The notes beneath the pieces were generated by a model. That model saw only the letters and a list, made by a program, of their open reading frames with translations. It did no database searches and was not told the origin of the DNA. Below are positions 18,926-26,705 of a stretch of 36,476 nt of DNA, one piece after another; the first letter of the stretch is position 1, and each line of letters begins with the position of its first letter. This stretch comes from Acinetobacter sp. MB5 (GTDB lineage: Bacteria; Pseudomonadota; Gammaproteobacteria; Pseudomonadales; Moraxellaceae). The stretch lies in the NCBI RefSeq assembly GCF_003261585.1, contig NZ_POVU01000022.1, positions 1 through 36,476 on the forward strand, written 5' to 3'. The position numbers were made by a program, and so were the translations under genes.

Positions 18926-18952
18926 AAAAATGATCTAATTTTAATCATTTTT
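18926..18952. repeat. Inverted repeat in the LysR-aceA intergenic region
   Basis: AAAAATGAT and ATCATTTTT are perfect nine-base arms around a nine-base spacer. It lies about 60 bases upstream of the aceA -10 (TATAAT, 19013-19018), a usual place for an activator such as a LysR protein. Confidence 0.5.
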
Positions 18953-19012
18953 AAAAAATTGATTAAATTAAAAATCATTTAATTTCATTGATTTGAAACC
19001 TATCATCATTAT

Positions 19013-19018
19013 TATAAT
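19013..19018 (+). promoter_or_regulatory. Consensus -10 hexamer of aceA
   Basis: Perfect TATAAT, 183 bases before the aceA ATG. The -35 region is poor (TTGAAA is only 14 bases away), as expected for an activator-dependent promoter. The resulting leader of roughly 175 bases is long. Confidence 0.5.
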
Positions 19019-19064
19019 ACGACTTTGATCTATGTATTTTTTAAATAAATAATGGGGATTAGTC

Positions 19065-19145
19065 GTGAATATTGGATTTAATTTTTTTTACGTTCTAATC
19101 TGTGTTCATCAAGCGGAAATGATCAAAAACCAAACAATCCAGTAA
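19065..19145 (+). CDS. Possible 26-codon leader ORF upstream of aceA
   Basis: A GTG-initiated frame of 26 codons follows a GGGGA ribosome-like site seven bases upstream and ends with TAA 55 bases before aceA. The peptide has no run of one amino acid that would suggest classical attenuation. It may be chance; it is listed because it sits in the long aceA leader with a usable ribosome site. Confidence 0.2.
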   Translation: MNIGFNFFYVLICVHQAEMIKNQTIQ

Positions 19146-19200
19146 AAGGGAATTTGATCACGATGCGTTATGAGAATCCTAAAATTACAAGGAACCAGTC

Positions 19201-20805
19201 ATGACTACATACCAAACAGCGATTGATGCAATCCGTGAATTGAAAGCAAAATTCGGTAACACTTGGGCAGATATTAGCCCAGAAGATGCAGCACGCATGC
19301 AACTGCAAAACCGTTTCAAAACCGGTTTGGATATTGCAAAATATACAGCTGCGATTATGCGTCGTGATATGGCTGAATATGATGCTGACAGCAGCAAATA
19401 CACTCAATCATTAGGTTGCTGGCATGGTTTCATTGCACAACAAAAAATGATTGCGAACAAAAAATACTTCGGTACAACAAGCAAACGCTATATCTACCTT
19501 TCTGGTTGGATGGTTGCAGCGCTTCGTTCTGAGTTTGGTCCGCTTCCTGACCAATCTATGCACGAAAAAACTTCTGTACCTGCATTGATCGAAGAAATCT
19601 ACACATTCTTACGTCAAGCAGATGCGAAAGAATTAAACGATTTGTTCCGCGCACTTAAGAAAGCGCAAGATGCTGGTGATACTGCTAAAGCTGCTGAAAT
19701 CACTGCTCAAATCGACAACTTTGAAACTCATGTTGTGCCAATTATTGCGGATATCGACGCTGGTTTCGGTAATGAAGAAGCAACTTACTTACTTGCTAAG
19801 AAAATGATCGAAGCTGGTGCTTGTGCGCTTCAAATTGAAAACCAAGTATCTGATGCAAAACAATGTGGTCACCAAGCTGGTAAAGTAACTGTTCCACATG
19901 AAGACTTTATCGCTAAAATCCATGCGTTACGTTACGCATTCTTAGAAATGGGTCTTGATGAGGGCGTAATTGTTGCACGTACTGACTCTGAAGGTGCTGA
20001 CTTAACTCAAAAAATCCCAGTAGTGAAAGAGCCAGGCGACATCGCTTCTCAATACATTAGCTACTTAGATACAGTTGAAATTGACATTGCTGATGCTCAA
20101 GAAGATGAAATCTTGATCAAGCGTAATGGTAAATTGCACCGTCCTAAACGTTTGGCTTCTGGTTTGTACCAATTCCGTGAAGATACGCAAATTGACCGTG
20201 TTGTACTTGACTGTGTAACTAGCTTGCAAAATGGCGCTGACCTTCTTTGGATCGAAACTGCGACTCCAAACGTTGAAGAAATCGCTCACATGGTCAACCG
20301 TGTGAAAGAAGTTGTGCCAAACGCGAAACTTGTTTACAACAACTCTCCATCTTTCAACTGGACGTTAAACTTCCGTCAACAAGCTTACGACCGTTGGGTT
20401 GCTGAAGGTAAAGATGTTTCTGCTTACGACCGCGCTAAATTAATGAGCGCTGAGTACGATGCAACTGAATTGGCTGCTGATGCTGATGAAAAAGTTCGTA
20501 CATTCCAAGCAGATGCTTCTCGTGAAGCGGGTGTGTTCCATCACTTGATCACACTTCCGACTTACCATACAGCTGCGCTTTCTACTCACGAGCTTGCTCA
20601 AGGTTACTTCGGTTCTGAAGGTATGTTGGCTTATGTTGCTGGCGTACAACGTAAAGAAATCCGTGGCGGTATCGCTTGTGTGAAACACCAAGCAATGGCA
20701 GGTTCAGATATCGGTGATGATCACAAAGAAATCTTCTCTGGTGACAACGCTCTTAAAGCACACGATGATGCTAAAAATACAATGAACCAGTTCGCAGCTC
20801 ACTAA
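19201..20805 (+). CDS. aceA: Isocitrate lyase
   Basis: This 534-residue enzyme splits isocitrate to succinate and glyoxylate, the first step of the glyoxylate shunt used for growth on acetate, fatty acids and alkanes. It is the long form also found in Pseudomonas, with signature KQCGHQAGK (catalytic Cys in KxCGH) instead of KKCGH. Metal-binding PIIADIDAGFGNEEATYLL and VYNNSPSFNWTLNF are present. An AAGGA site lies eight bases before the ATG. Codon choice is strongly biased, as for a highly expressed gene. It links functionally to rubA/rubB here, since alkane carbon enters as acetyl-CoA. A terminator follows. Confidence 0.97.
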   Translation: MTTYQTAIDAIRELKAKFGNTWADISPEDAARMQLQNRFKTGLDIAKYTAAIMRRDMAEYDADSSKYTQSLGCWHGFIAQQKMIANKKYFGTTSKRYIYLSGWMVAALRSEFGPLPDQSMHEKTSVPALIEEIYTFLRQADAKELNDLFRALKKAQDAGDTAKAAEITAQIDNFETHVVPIIADIDAGFGNEEATYLLAKKMIEAGACALQIENQVSDAKQCGHQAGKVTVPHEDFIAKIHALRYAFLEMGLDEGVIVARTDSEGADLTQKIPVVKEPGDIASQYISYLDTVEIDIADAQEDEILIKRNGKLHRPKRLASGLYQFREDTQIDRVVLDCVTSLQNGADLLWIETATPNVEEIAHMVNRVKEVVPNAKLVYNNSPSFNWTLNFRQQAYDRWVAEGKDVSAYDRAKLMSAEYDATELAADADEKVRTFQADASREAGVFHHLITLPTYHTAALSTHELAQGYFGSEGMLAYVAGVQRKEIRGGIACVKHQAMAGSDIGDDHKEIFSGDNALKAHDDAKNTMNQFAAH

Positions 20806-20817
20806 GTTGTAGAATTG

Positions 20818-20846
20818 AAAAAAACCCTGCAAATGCAGGGTTTTTT
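20818..20846 (+). terminator. Rho-independent terminator after aceA
   Basis: ACCCTGCA/TGCAGGGT stem, AA-centred loop, then six T; A run before it. It starts 13 bases after the aceA stop. Confidence 0.92.
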
Positions 20847-20951
20847 ATTTTAAGAGAAATTTGATATTTAAAATCTTCTATTAGTGTAATTTAATCTCTT
20901 GTTTTGATAATCGTTGATGTTAATAAACTAGGTTGAAAAATATAATAAAAC

Positions 20952-21257
20952 TTATAATACTCCACCGATAGACTGGCAGGCATCTTTATAAAGTTGATAT
21001 TGCTGATCCACAACTTCATCTAATGGAACATTAAATAATTTATCACCGTCTTTATAATGCTGAATATAATCGGCTGATTTTTGTTTAGTTACAGCTAAAA
21101 TTTGTTCATGAAAACTATTAATAGGGCTAATACCATCTTCATAATTATGACAATTGAAATGAGTTAAAATAAGCTCAGAACGTTTGACTTCATTAGAAGT
21201 GGTGAATAAACATGCAGATAGACAGCAGGCGAGTAAAGGAATGAATAAGAGTTTCAT
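20952..21257 (-). CDS. Small predicted lipoprotein of unknown function
   Basis: This 101-residue protein has a lipoprotein signal: a hydrophobic stretch after MKLLF and a lipobox LSAC with the modified cysteine at residue 16. The mature part is short and contains two more cysteines (FNCHNYEDG and DACQSIGG), which could form a disulfide in the periplasm. I recognise no family. It stands alone between aceA and map with its own intergenic regions on both sides. Confidence 0.75.
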   Translation of the reverse strand: MKLLFIPLLACCLSACLFTTSNEVKRSELILTHFNCHNYEDGISPINSFHEQILAVTKQKSADYIQHYKDGDKLFNVPLDEVVDQQYQLYKDACQSIGGVL

Positions 21258-21486
21258 GATTGCAAGGTAATTTTATGGCTGCAATATTTTAAGCACAATT
21301 TTATAATCGGTTTAGGTGACATATTTGTTAAATGGATATTTTTTTGTCTAAAGAAAGTAACAAAAAGTTATTTAGAAAATTCATATTGTTAAATAATGAT
21401 CTAATTATAAAGTAAAGTGAGAACGGGTTCTTGTTTTTAAGAAATTTTATATTTTTAGACTTGTATCTTGATGCTTTTTTTAATTG

Positions 21487-21523
21487 ATGAGCACAAAAGA
21501 CAAAATGATTCTTTTGTGCTCAT
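21487..21523. repeat. Long perfect inverted repeat just downstream of map
   Basis: A 14-base arm (21487-21500) pairs perfectly with 21510-21523 around a nine-base loop. No T run follows on the minus strand, so it does not look like a normal rho-independent terminator, although its position 12 bases after the map stop suggests an mRNA 3' end structure. Confidence 0.6.
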
Positions 21524-21535
21524 GAAAAATTATGC

Positions 21536-22360
21536 TTAATTAAAACGCGATAAATCTTCTTCAGGACGAGCTGTTAAAATTTCAGCACCTGTTGGTGTTA
21601 CTAAAATGGTGTGTTCATATTGAGCAGATAACTTATGGTCTTTGGTTACCACAGTCCATTTGTCACCTAAAGTCTTGGTTTGCCAAACACCAGCATTTAC
21701 CATTGGCTCAATGGTAAAGGTCATGCCTGCTTCTAAACGCATTCCTGTGTTTGGAGTGCCATAGTGTAGAACTTGAGGTTCATCATGGAAAACTGTACCA
21801 ATGCCATGACCACAATATTCACGAACAACGCTAAGACGTTCTGATTCAACATATTTTTGAATGACGGCGCCAATATCACCAATGTAAGCACCAGGTTTTA
21901 CAGCAGAAATCCCGCGATACATTGCTTCTTGTGCAACATTACATAAGCGGTTCGCTAAAATAGAGGTTTCACCACCCACGATGTACATCATGTTGGTATC
22001 ACCATGATACCCATCTTTAATCACGGTTACGTCGATATTCAGAATATCGCCTTTTTTAAGGATTTTATCGGCTGAAGGAATGCCATGACATACGACATGG
22101 TTAACTGATGTACAAGTGGCATGTTGAAAGGCAGGACGACCTGGTGCAGCTCCGTACCCTAGTGGTGCTGGAATCGCATTTTGAACATTTACAATGTAAT
22201 CGTGACAGATTGTGTCTAACTCAAGGGTGCTTACTCCAGGTTGGATATGCGGCTTGATCATATCCAATACTTCTGCCGCCAAACGCCCCGCTACACGCAT
22301 TTTTTCAATTTCATCTGGTGTTTTGATCAGGCGGCGTGGAGCTTCGTAAGTACTGTTCAT
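21536..22360 (-). CDS. map: Methionine aminopeptidase type I
   Basis: This 274-residue cytosolic metalloprotease removes the starting methionine from new proteins. All five metal ligands of the pita-bread fold can be placed: Asp110 (NIDVT), Asp121 (GDTN), His185 (CGHGIG), Glu218 (TIEPM) and Glu249 (YEHT). The substrate histidine is His92 (VCHGIP). The N-terminal RRLIKTPDEIEKMRVAGRLA is typical. Relative to E. coli there are a few more residues around GYGAAPGRPAFQHATC. It is divergent from rpsB, the common arrangement in gammaproteobacteria. Confidence 0.97.
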   Translation of the reverse strand: MNSTYEAPRRLIKTPDEIEKMRVAGRLAAEVLDMIKPHIQPGVSTLELDTICHDYIVNVQNAIPAPLGYGAAPGRPAFQHATCTSVNHVVCHGIPSADKILKKGDILNIDVTVIKDGYHGDTNMMYIVGGETSILANRLCNVAQEAMYRGISAVKPGAYIGDIGAVIQKYVESERLSVVREYCGHGIGTVFHDEPQVLHYGTPNTGMRLEAGMTFTIEPMVNAGVWQTKTLGDKWTVVTKDHKLSAQYEHTILVTPTGAEILTARPEEDLSRFN

Positions 22361-22395
22361 AAGGCTTAAAAACTTTTGGTAATTTGTGTGTGACT

Positions 22396-22424
22396 ATGGT
22401 ATAAATATGCACCCATTTTATCAA
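22396..22424 (-). promoter_or_regulatory. Candidate sigma-70 promoter of map
   Basis: On the minus strand, TTGATA (22419-22424) is separated by exactly 17 bases from TACCAT (22396-22401), about 35 bases upstream of the map ATG. Confidence 0.5.
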
Positions 22425-22490
22425 ATGCTTTTCGTGAATAAATTTATCATTCATCAAAGCTTAGTTAAAATGTGGTTTTAAAAATCCGCA

Positions 22491-22578
22491 CATATGTCGA
22501 CACATTACTCTGGGTGCCCGAAGCAGGGTGGAGAATGAGGACATATGGAGGCTTAACCCAAACATTTAAGGTAATAAA
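22491..22578 (+). ncRNA. Structured rpsB leader, candidate S2 autoregulatory element
   Basis: CATATGTC (22491-22498) pairs with GACATATG (22540-22547), enclosing a small CCC/GGG hairpin in the GC-rich stretch GGGTGCCCGAAGCAGGGTGG. TGGGT at 22511-22515 can alternatively pair with ACCCA at 22556-22560. In gammaproteobacteria the rpsB 5' leader is a conserved structured target for repression by S2, so a similar role is likely. The ribosome site AAGGT follows the structure. Confidence 0.6.
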
Positions 22579-23325
22579 ATGGCAGATTACAACGTAAGTA
22601 TGCGCGACCTCCTACAAGCTGGCGCGCACTTTGGTCACCAAACTCGTTTCTGGAACCCAAAAATGCGTCAATACATTTTTGGCGCTCGCAACAAAATTCA
22701 CATCATCAACCTTGAGCACACTGTTCCTGCGTTAAATGATGCTTTGAACTTTGCTAACAACTTGGCTAGCAAAAAGAACAAAGTTTTGTTCGTTGGTACG
22801 AAACGTGCTGCTTCTAACATCATTCGTGAACAAGCTCAACGCGCTGGTCAACCATACGTAGATCACCGTTGGTTAGGTGGTATGTTGACGAACTGGAAAA
22901 CACTTCGCCAATCTATCAACCGTTTAAAAGATCTTCAAACTCAATCTACTGACGGTACTTTTGCTAAACTTACTAAACGTGAAGCTTTAGAACGTAGCCG
23001 TGAGATGGAAAAACTTGAACGTGCTTTAGGCGGCGTTAAAAACATGGGTGGTTTACCTGACGCATTGTTCGTAATTGACGTTGACCACGAAGCAATTGCG
23101 ATCAAAGAAGCTAAAAACTTGGGTATTCCTGTAATCGGTATCGTTGATACAAACTCTAACCCAGACAACGTTGATTACGTTATTCCTGGTAATGACGATG
23201 CGATCCGTGCAGTAACTCTTTATGCTTCTGCGATGGCTGATGCGATCCTTGCTGGTAAAGAATACGCTCAATCTCAAGCGAATGCACAAGCAAAAGGCGA
23301 CGAAGCTGCTGCTTCTGAGGCTTAA
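22579..23325 (+). CDS. rpsB: 30S ribosomal protein S2
   Basis: This 248-residue small-subunit protein has the S2 signatures: the start [20 protein letters not shown] and the later [19 protein letters not shown] followed by [15 protein letters not shown]. It binds late to the 30S body near S1. Strong codon bias marks high expression. It heads the rpsB-tsf operon, with a structured leader upstream and an attenuator-like hairpin before tsf. The C-terminal tail is Ala/Gln/Glu-rich. Confidence 0.98.
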   Translation: MADYNVSMRDLLQAGAHFGHQTRFWNPKMRQYIFGARNKIHIINLEHTVPALNDALNFANNLASKKNKVLFVGTKRAASNIIREQAQRAGQPYVDHRWLGGMLTNWKTLRQSINRLKDLQTQSTDGTFAKLTKREALERSREMEKLERALGGVKNMGGLPDALFVIDVDHEAIAIKEAKNLGIPVIGIVDTNSNPDNVDYVIPGNDDAIRAVTLYASAMADAILAGKEYAQSQANAQAKGDEAAASEA

Positions 23326-23393
23326 TGCGTTTTGACGCAAGCTTGTCATTTTTGCGACATATAGCAGTGGCAAATTAAGCGTCGAGAAAGCAG

Positions 23394-23422
23394 ACGGTCC
23401 AGAGTTTCTTTGGGCCGTTTTT
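23394..23422 (+). terminator. Attenuator-type terminator between rpsB and tsf
   Basis: ACGGTCC (23394-23400) pairs with GGGCCGT (23412-23418) with one G-U wobble and an 11-base loop, followed by a T run. It would lower tsf transcription relative to rpsB in this 141-base gap. A smaller GCGT/ACGC hairpin is just after the rpsB stop. Confidence 0.7.
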
Positions 23423-23466
23423 GTTAAAAAAAGATTTATATTTTCTACCTGATTTAGGAGATTCAC

Positions 23467-24342
23467 ATGACTGCAATTACTGCAAGCATGGTTAAAGAAT
23501 TACGTGACCGTACTGGTCTTGCAATGATGGAATGTAAAAAAGCTTTGACAGAAGCGGATGGTGATATCGAATTAGCGATTGATAACCTTCGTAAATCTGG
23601 TCAAGCAAAAGCAGCTAAAAAAGCTGGTAACATTGCTGCTGACGGTGCAATCACAATCGCTCAAGAAGGCAACAAAGCGATTCTTCTAGAAGTAAACTGT
23701 CAAACTGACTTCGTTGCTAAAGACGAAAACTTTGCTGGCTTCTCTGCTAAAGTTGCTGCTGCTGCTCTTGCTGCTGGCGAAACTGATGCTGCTAAAATTG
23801 CTGAACTTAAACTTGAAGATGGTGCAACTGTTGAAGAAGCACGTATCGCTCTTGTTCAAAAAATCGGTGAAAACATCCAAGTTCGTCGTGCGAAAATTGT
23901 TGAAGGTGAAAACCTTGCAGTTTACAAACACGGTTTAAAAATTGGTGTTGTAGTTGCTTATGCTGGTCAAGCTGAAACTGGTAAAGGTGTTGCAATGCAT
24001 GTTGCTGCATTTAACCCAGTTGCTGTAACTGCTGAAGATGTACCTGCTGAACTTGTTGCTAAAGAGAAAGAAATTGCTGAAGCTAAAGCAATTGAATCTG
24101 GCAAACCAGCAAACATCGTTGAGAAAATGGTTTCTGGTTCAGTCGAAAAATACTTGAACGAAGTTGTTCTTGAGCGTCAACAGTATGTAATTGACAATGA
24201 CAAGAAAGTTGCTGAAGTATTGAAAGCAACTGCAACGACTATTGCTCAATTCGTTCGTTTCGAAGTGGGTGAAGGTATTGAGAAAAAAGCAGAACTTAGC
24301 TTTGCTGAAGAAGTTGCTGCTGCTCAAGCTGCTGCGAAATAA
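23467..24342 (+). CDS. tsf: Translation elongation factor Ts
   Basis: This 291-residue nucleotide exchange factor for EF-Tu has an N-terminal UBA-like domain with KELRDRTGLAMMECKKAL and the EF-Tu-contacting CQTDFVAKDENF at about residues 78-89. Core repeats and a dimerisation region follow. The start has a TTAGGAG ribosome site. It is second in the rpsB-tsf operon. Ala/Glu/Lys-rich composition and strong codon bias are as expected. Confidence 0.98.
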   Translation: MTAITASMVKELRDRTGLAMMECKKALTEADGDIELAIDNLRKSGQAKAAKKAGNIAADGAITIAQEGNKAILLEVNCQTDFVAKDENFAGFSAKVAAAALAAGETDAAKIAELKLEDGATVEEARIALVQKIGENIQVRRAKIVEGENLAVYKHGLKIGVVVAYAGQAETGKGVAMHVAAFNPVAVTAEDVPAELVAKEKEIAEAKAIESGKPANIVEKMVSGSVEKYLNEVVLERQQYVIDNDKKVAEVLKATATTIAQFVRFEVGEGIEKKAELSFAEEVAAAQAAAK

Positions 24343-24361
24343 TTGAAAAATTATTTCGAAT

Positions 24362-24389
24362 AAAAAAAGCCCCAAGCGGGGCTTTTTTT
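24362..24389 (+). terminator. Rho-independent terminator after tsf
   Basis: AGCCCC/GGGGCT stem with loop AAGC and long flanking A and T runs, 19 bases after the tsf stop. Confidence 0.93.
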
Positions 24390-24400
24390 ATTTTAGGTTG

Positions 24401-24484
24401 AAAATCCAAAATCCAAAATCCAAAATCCAAAATCCAAAATCCAAAATCCAAAATCCAAAATCCAAAATCCAAAATCCAAAATCC
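24401..24484. repeat. Heptamer tandem repeat, 12 copies of AAAATCC
   Basis: Twelve exact head-to-tail copies of AAAATCC cover 84 bases, beginning 12 bases after the tsf terminator. The array is perfect, which suggests recent expansion by slippage. It lies outside any gene and is strand-asymmetric, with no G on the plus strand. Confidence 0.97.
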
Positions 24485-24529
24485 AACTGTTGCTAAGAGA
24501 ATTCAATCTCTTAAATTGAGGAAAAACCA

Positions 24530-24616
24530 ATGAATAAAAAGCAATTAAAAGGCTTAAAAAATGGATGCTATTTATTTGCGCTTAGAATCGCATATTTCGA
24601 TCATTTGAAAAATTAG
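24530..24616 (+). CDS. Possible small protein, 28 residues
   Basis: An ATG with a good GAGG ribosome site eight bases upstream opens a 28-codon frame ending in TAG. It starts MNKKQLKGLKNGCYL and continues FALRIAYFDHLKN, a basic and partly hydrophobic peptide. It lies between the heptamer repeat and rlpA, in a stretch otherwise without genes. No known family; real expression is uncertain. Confidence 0.3.
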   Translation: MNKKQLKGLKNGCYLFALRIAYFDHLKN

Positions 24617-24743
24617 GCTAGGGTAATAGGTAAAATCAGTTTTTGCCTGAAAAAATCGCAAAAGAATACGAAATAAGCGATATCTGATGGAGGGATTGGA
24701 CGAAAACTGTATTTTTAGCTGAAAAATGTCAAAATTTAAAAAT

Positions 24744-24772
24744 AAAAAAGCCACATGAAAAGTGGCTTTTTT
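24744..24772. terminator. Terminator downstream of rlpA
   Basis: AAAAAAGCCAC/GTGGCTTTTTT stem with a seven-base loop gives a U-tract on both strands. It lies 26 bases after the rlpA stop on the minus strand and would also end any plus-strand transcript from the small ORF. Confidence 0.88.
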
Positions 24773-24797
24773 ATGTCAAAACAATTGAGGAGATATT

Positions 24798-25406
24798 TTA
24801 AGAATTTGGCCCGTCTACACGCTCAATGCTTACTCGTGCTGTACCTGAATTGACAACACCAATTTGTTTTGCGGCTGCATAAGATAAATCAAGTACACGG
24901 TTACCATGGAATGGGCCACGGTCATTTACTTTTACAACAACGCTACGGCCATTATCTTTGTTTGTTACGCGGATATAACAGTTAAGTGGTAAGCTGCGGT
25001 GAGCGGCTGTAAGTGCATTCATATCGAATGTATCGCCATTTGCTGTTTTACGGCCATGGAACTGGCGACCATACCATGATGCGATGCCTGTTTGTGTAAA
25101 TTTACGAACAGTATTTGAAGCTACGCTGTTTAAGCGATCGATGACAGATGGTTCATCTTGTGGTACTTCAATTTTTGCAGCTAATGTTTGGCGGCGAATT
25201 TTGTCACCTGAACTTTCAGTAATTGAAAGGCTGTTTAAATTTGGGCGATAAATTGTTTTTGTAGAATCTTTGTTGATTACGCGAGCAGCAAGGTTGGAAC
25301 TATCGTTATCACTGCTTAGTGATGATGATTGAACCATATCGGCTTGTGTTTGCGTCAGGGAAACGCAAAATGTAATTGCTAGCAGTGATTTCACTGGAAA
25401 GCGCAT
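24798..25406 (-). CDS. rlpA: RlpA-family septal ring lytic transglycosylase (double-psi beta-barrel)
   Basis: This 202-residue exported protein has a signal peptide ending near TQTQA-DM, with no lipobox cysteine, so unlike E. coli RlpA it is probably not a lipoprotein. The double-psi beta-barrel spans about residues 106-196, with GIASWYGRQFHGRKTANGD, the AAHRSLPL histidine (136) and the VNDRGPF aspartate (162) matching the active site. RlpA proteins cleave peptidoglycan lacking stem peptides at septa. No C-terminal SPOR domain is present, so septal targeting by denuded glycan is not obvious. It follows mltB and rodA on the same strand, with its own promoter in a 283-base gap. Confidence 0.88.
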   Translation of the reverse strand: MRFPVKSLLAITFCVSLTQTQADMVQSSSLSSDNDSSNLAARVINKDSTKTIYRPNLNSLSITESSGDKIRRQTLAAKIEVPQDEPSVIDRLNSVASNTVRKFTQTGIASWYGRQFHGRKTANGDTFDMNALTAAHRSLPLNCYIRVTNKDNGRSVVVKVNDRGPFHGNRVLDLSYAAAKQIGVVNSGTARVSIERVDGPNS

Positions 25407-25495
25407 GAATATAATCTCCTTAAGGCATTTTATGTTCGAGTAATCACTTGAAAGTGGTTACAACATGCCTAAAACTTGATGTGTTCAACTGTATT

Positions 25496-25525
25496 TGACG
25501 CTAGGGATAATATTCATGACGCTAG
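25496..25525. repeat. Direct repeats TGACGCTAG in the rlpA promoter
   Basis: Two exact copies of the nine-mer (25496-25504 and 25517-25525) are spaced 21 bases apart start to start, two helical turns. One lies in the promoter spacer and one near the start of transcription, so they are candidate operator half-sites. Confidence 0.55.
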
Positions 25526-25536
25526 TGAGGTGTCTA
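25507..25536 (-). promoter_or_regulatory. Candidate sigma-70 promoter of rlpA
   Basis: On the minus strand TAGACA (25531-25536) and TATTAT (25507-25512), each 5 of 6 to consensus, are 18 bases apart, about 100 bases before the rlpA ATG. Confidence 0.5.
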
Positions 25537-25689
25537 GTCTTGGATGGCAAAAAATTACAAAAAGTGCGAAAAACAGAGATTCACTGGCTAATAAATAACC
25601 AAATTTGTAACAAATGATGAAACATAGCCACTTTTTTAATATTTTTCATGAAAAAAACTTGACTATTTCATTTAGTGTTAATTTTAGGG

Positions 25690-26691
25690 CTATCTGTTTG
25701 TGATTTCTGTACCCAATTGCCATACTGCTGTTGCATACATTCGGCTCTTATTGTAGGTCGTGATTACCTGAAAATTAGGGCAAGTAATATAGTAAATTGC
25801 ACCATTGTAATCTTGCAGTTGAATGACATTTACAAGAGTTAAATCATCAATTTTGACAAGTGGATTTAGGGGCGTAATGCCTTGTTGCTTTAATACACCA
25901 TAAGGAACAGGTTGATTTAAATCTTTAGAAATAATGCTTTCTGGAGTATTGCCTGTATAGCGAGCCTGAAAGCCAATGGGTTGATCACGTTGCCAACCCT
26001 GTTGTGCCAAATAGTTCGCAATAGAACCAATTGCATCAGCAGGTGAATTGCGTAGGTCGATATGACCATTGGCGTCATAATCAACACCATATTTTCCAAT
26101 ATTACTTGGCATAAATTGCGGGTAACCAATTGCACCAGCATATGAACCAGTAATACTTGTAATCGGATAACCTTCTTTATAAGTCCAAGCAATCAGAGAG
26201 CCGAGTTCATTAGCAAAGTAATCTGCGCGGCGAGGGTAGCCAAAAGCGAGCGTTGCTAAAGCATCACGGGTGATGATTGAGCCTTTATTGTTCCCGAAAC
26301 CAGTTTCAACACCTAAAATGCCTAAAATGATCGCTTGAGGCACACCAAATTGTTGTTCTGCCCGATTGAGTACATCTGAGTACTGATCTCGAAAACGAAT
26401 ACCACGTTGGATGGTCGCTTCGGTCATGAACATCTCGCGATAAGCGTACCAAGGTTTACTTTCCCCAGGACGATCCATGATTTTTAAAATATTAGGGCGG
26501 TTCTGTGCTCCTAGCATTGCCAGATCAATCTGTTCGGCACTTAAGCCATACTGTTGCATGGTTTTAAGTTTGAAATTTTCGTAATTGGGGTTATTAATAA
26601 AATCATTTGCCTGACAAAAAGAAGTAGAAAATACTGCTGTAGTTGCAAGAGTAAGAAGTTGACAAGTTTTATATATTTTTTTTTGCCACAT
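25690..26691 (-). CDS. mltB: Lytic murein transglycosylase B
   Basis: This 333-residue periplasmic enzyme cleaves glycan strands to 1,6-anhydromuropeptides. An N-terminal signal sequence ends near FCQA; the cysteine there is not in a good lipobox, so it may be a soluble form. The GH103 (SLT_2) domain has the catalytic Glu129 in ILGVETGFGNN, followed by GYPRRADYFANEL and the long signature SYAGAIGYPQFMPSNIGKY. It starts 14 bases after rodA, so the two are co-transcribed, a well-known elongasome pairing. Confidence 0.93.
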   Translation of the reverse strand: MWQKKIYKTCQLLTLATTAVFSTSFCQANDFINNPNYENFKLKTMQQYGLSAEQIDLAMLGAQNRPNILKIMDRPGESKPWYAYREMFMTEATIQRGIRFRDQYSDVLNRAEQQFGVPQAIILGILGVETGFGNNKGSIITRDALATLAFGYPRRADYFANELGSLIAWTYKEGYPITSITGSYAGAIGYPQFMPSNIGKYGVDYDANGHIDLRNSPADAIGSIANYLAQQGWQRDQPIGFQARYTGNTPESIISKDLNQPVPYGVLKQQGITPLNPLVKIDDLTLVNVIQLQDYNGAIYYITCPNFQVITTYNKSRMYATAVWQLGTEITNR

Positions 26692-26705
26692 GGTTTAAAT
26701 CCAAA

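Noticed and set aside
19846..19890. Altered active site in isocitrate lyase (KQCGH rather than KKCGH)
   Set aside because: This is the normal signature of the long Pseudomonas/Acinetobacter form.
21487..21523. Rho-independent terminator of map
   Set aside because: The stem is long and perfect but no T run follows on the minus strand, so I list it only as an inverted repeat.
24401..24484. Short regular repeats that might suggest a CRISPR array
   Set aside because: The 7-base units are head-to-tail without spacers and no cas gene is near; it is a simple tandem repeat.
24572..24754. 60-codon minus-strand frame in the tsf-rlpA gap
   Set aside because: Phe-rich by-product of AT-rich DNA with no ribosome site; it runs into the terminator.
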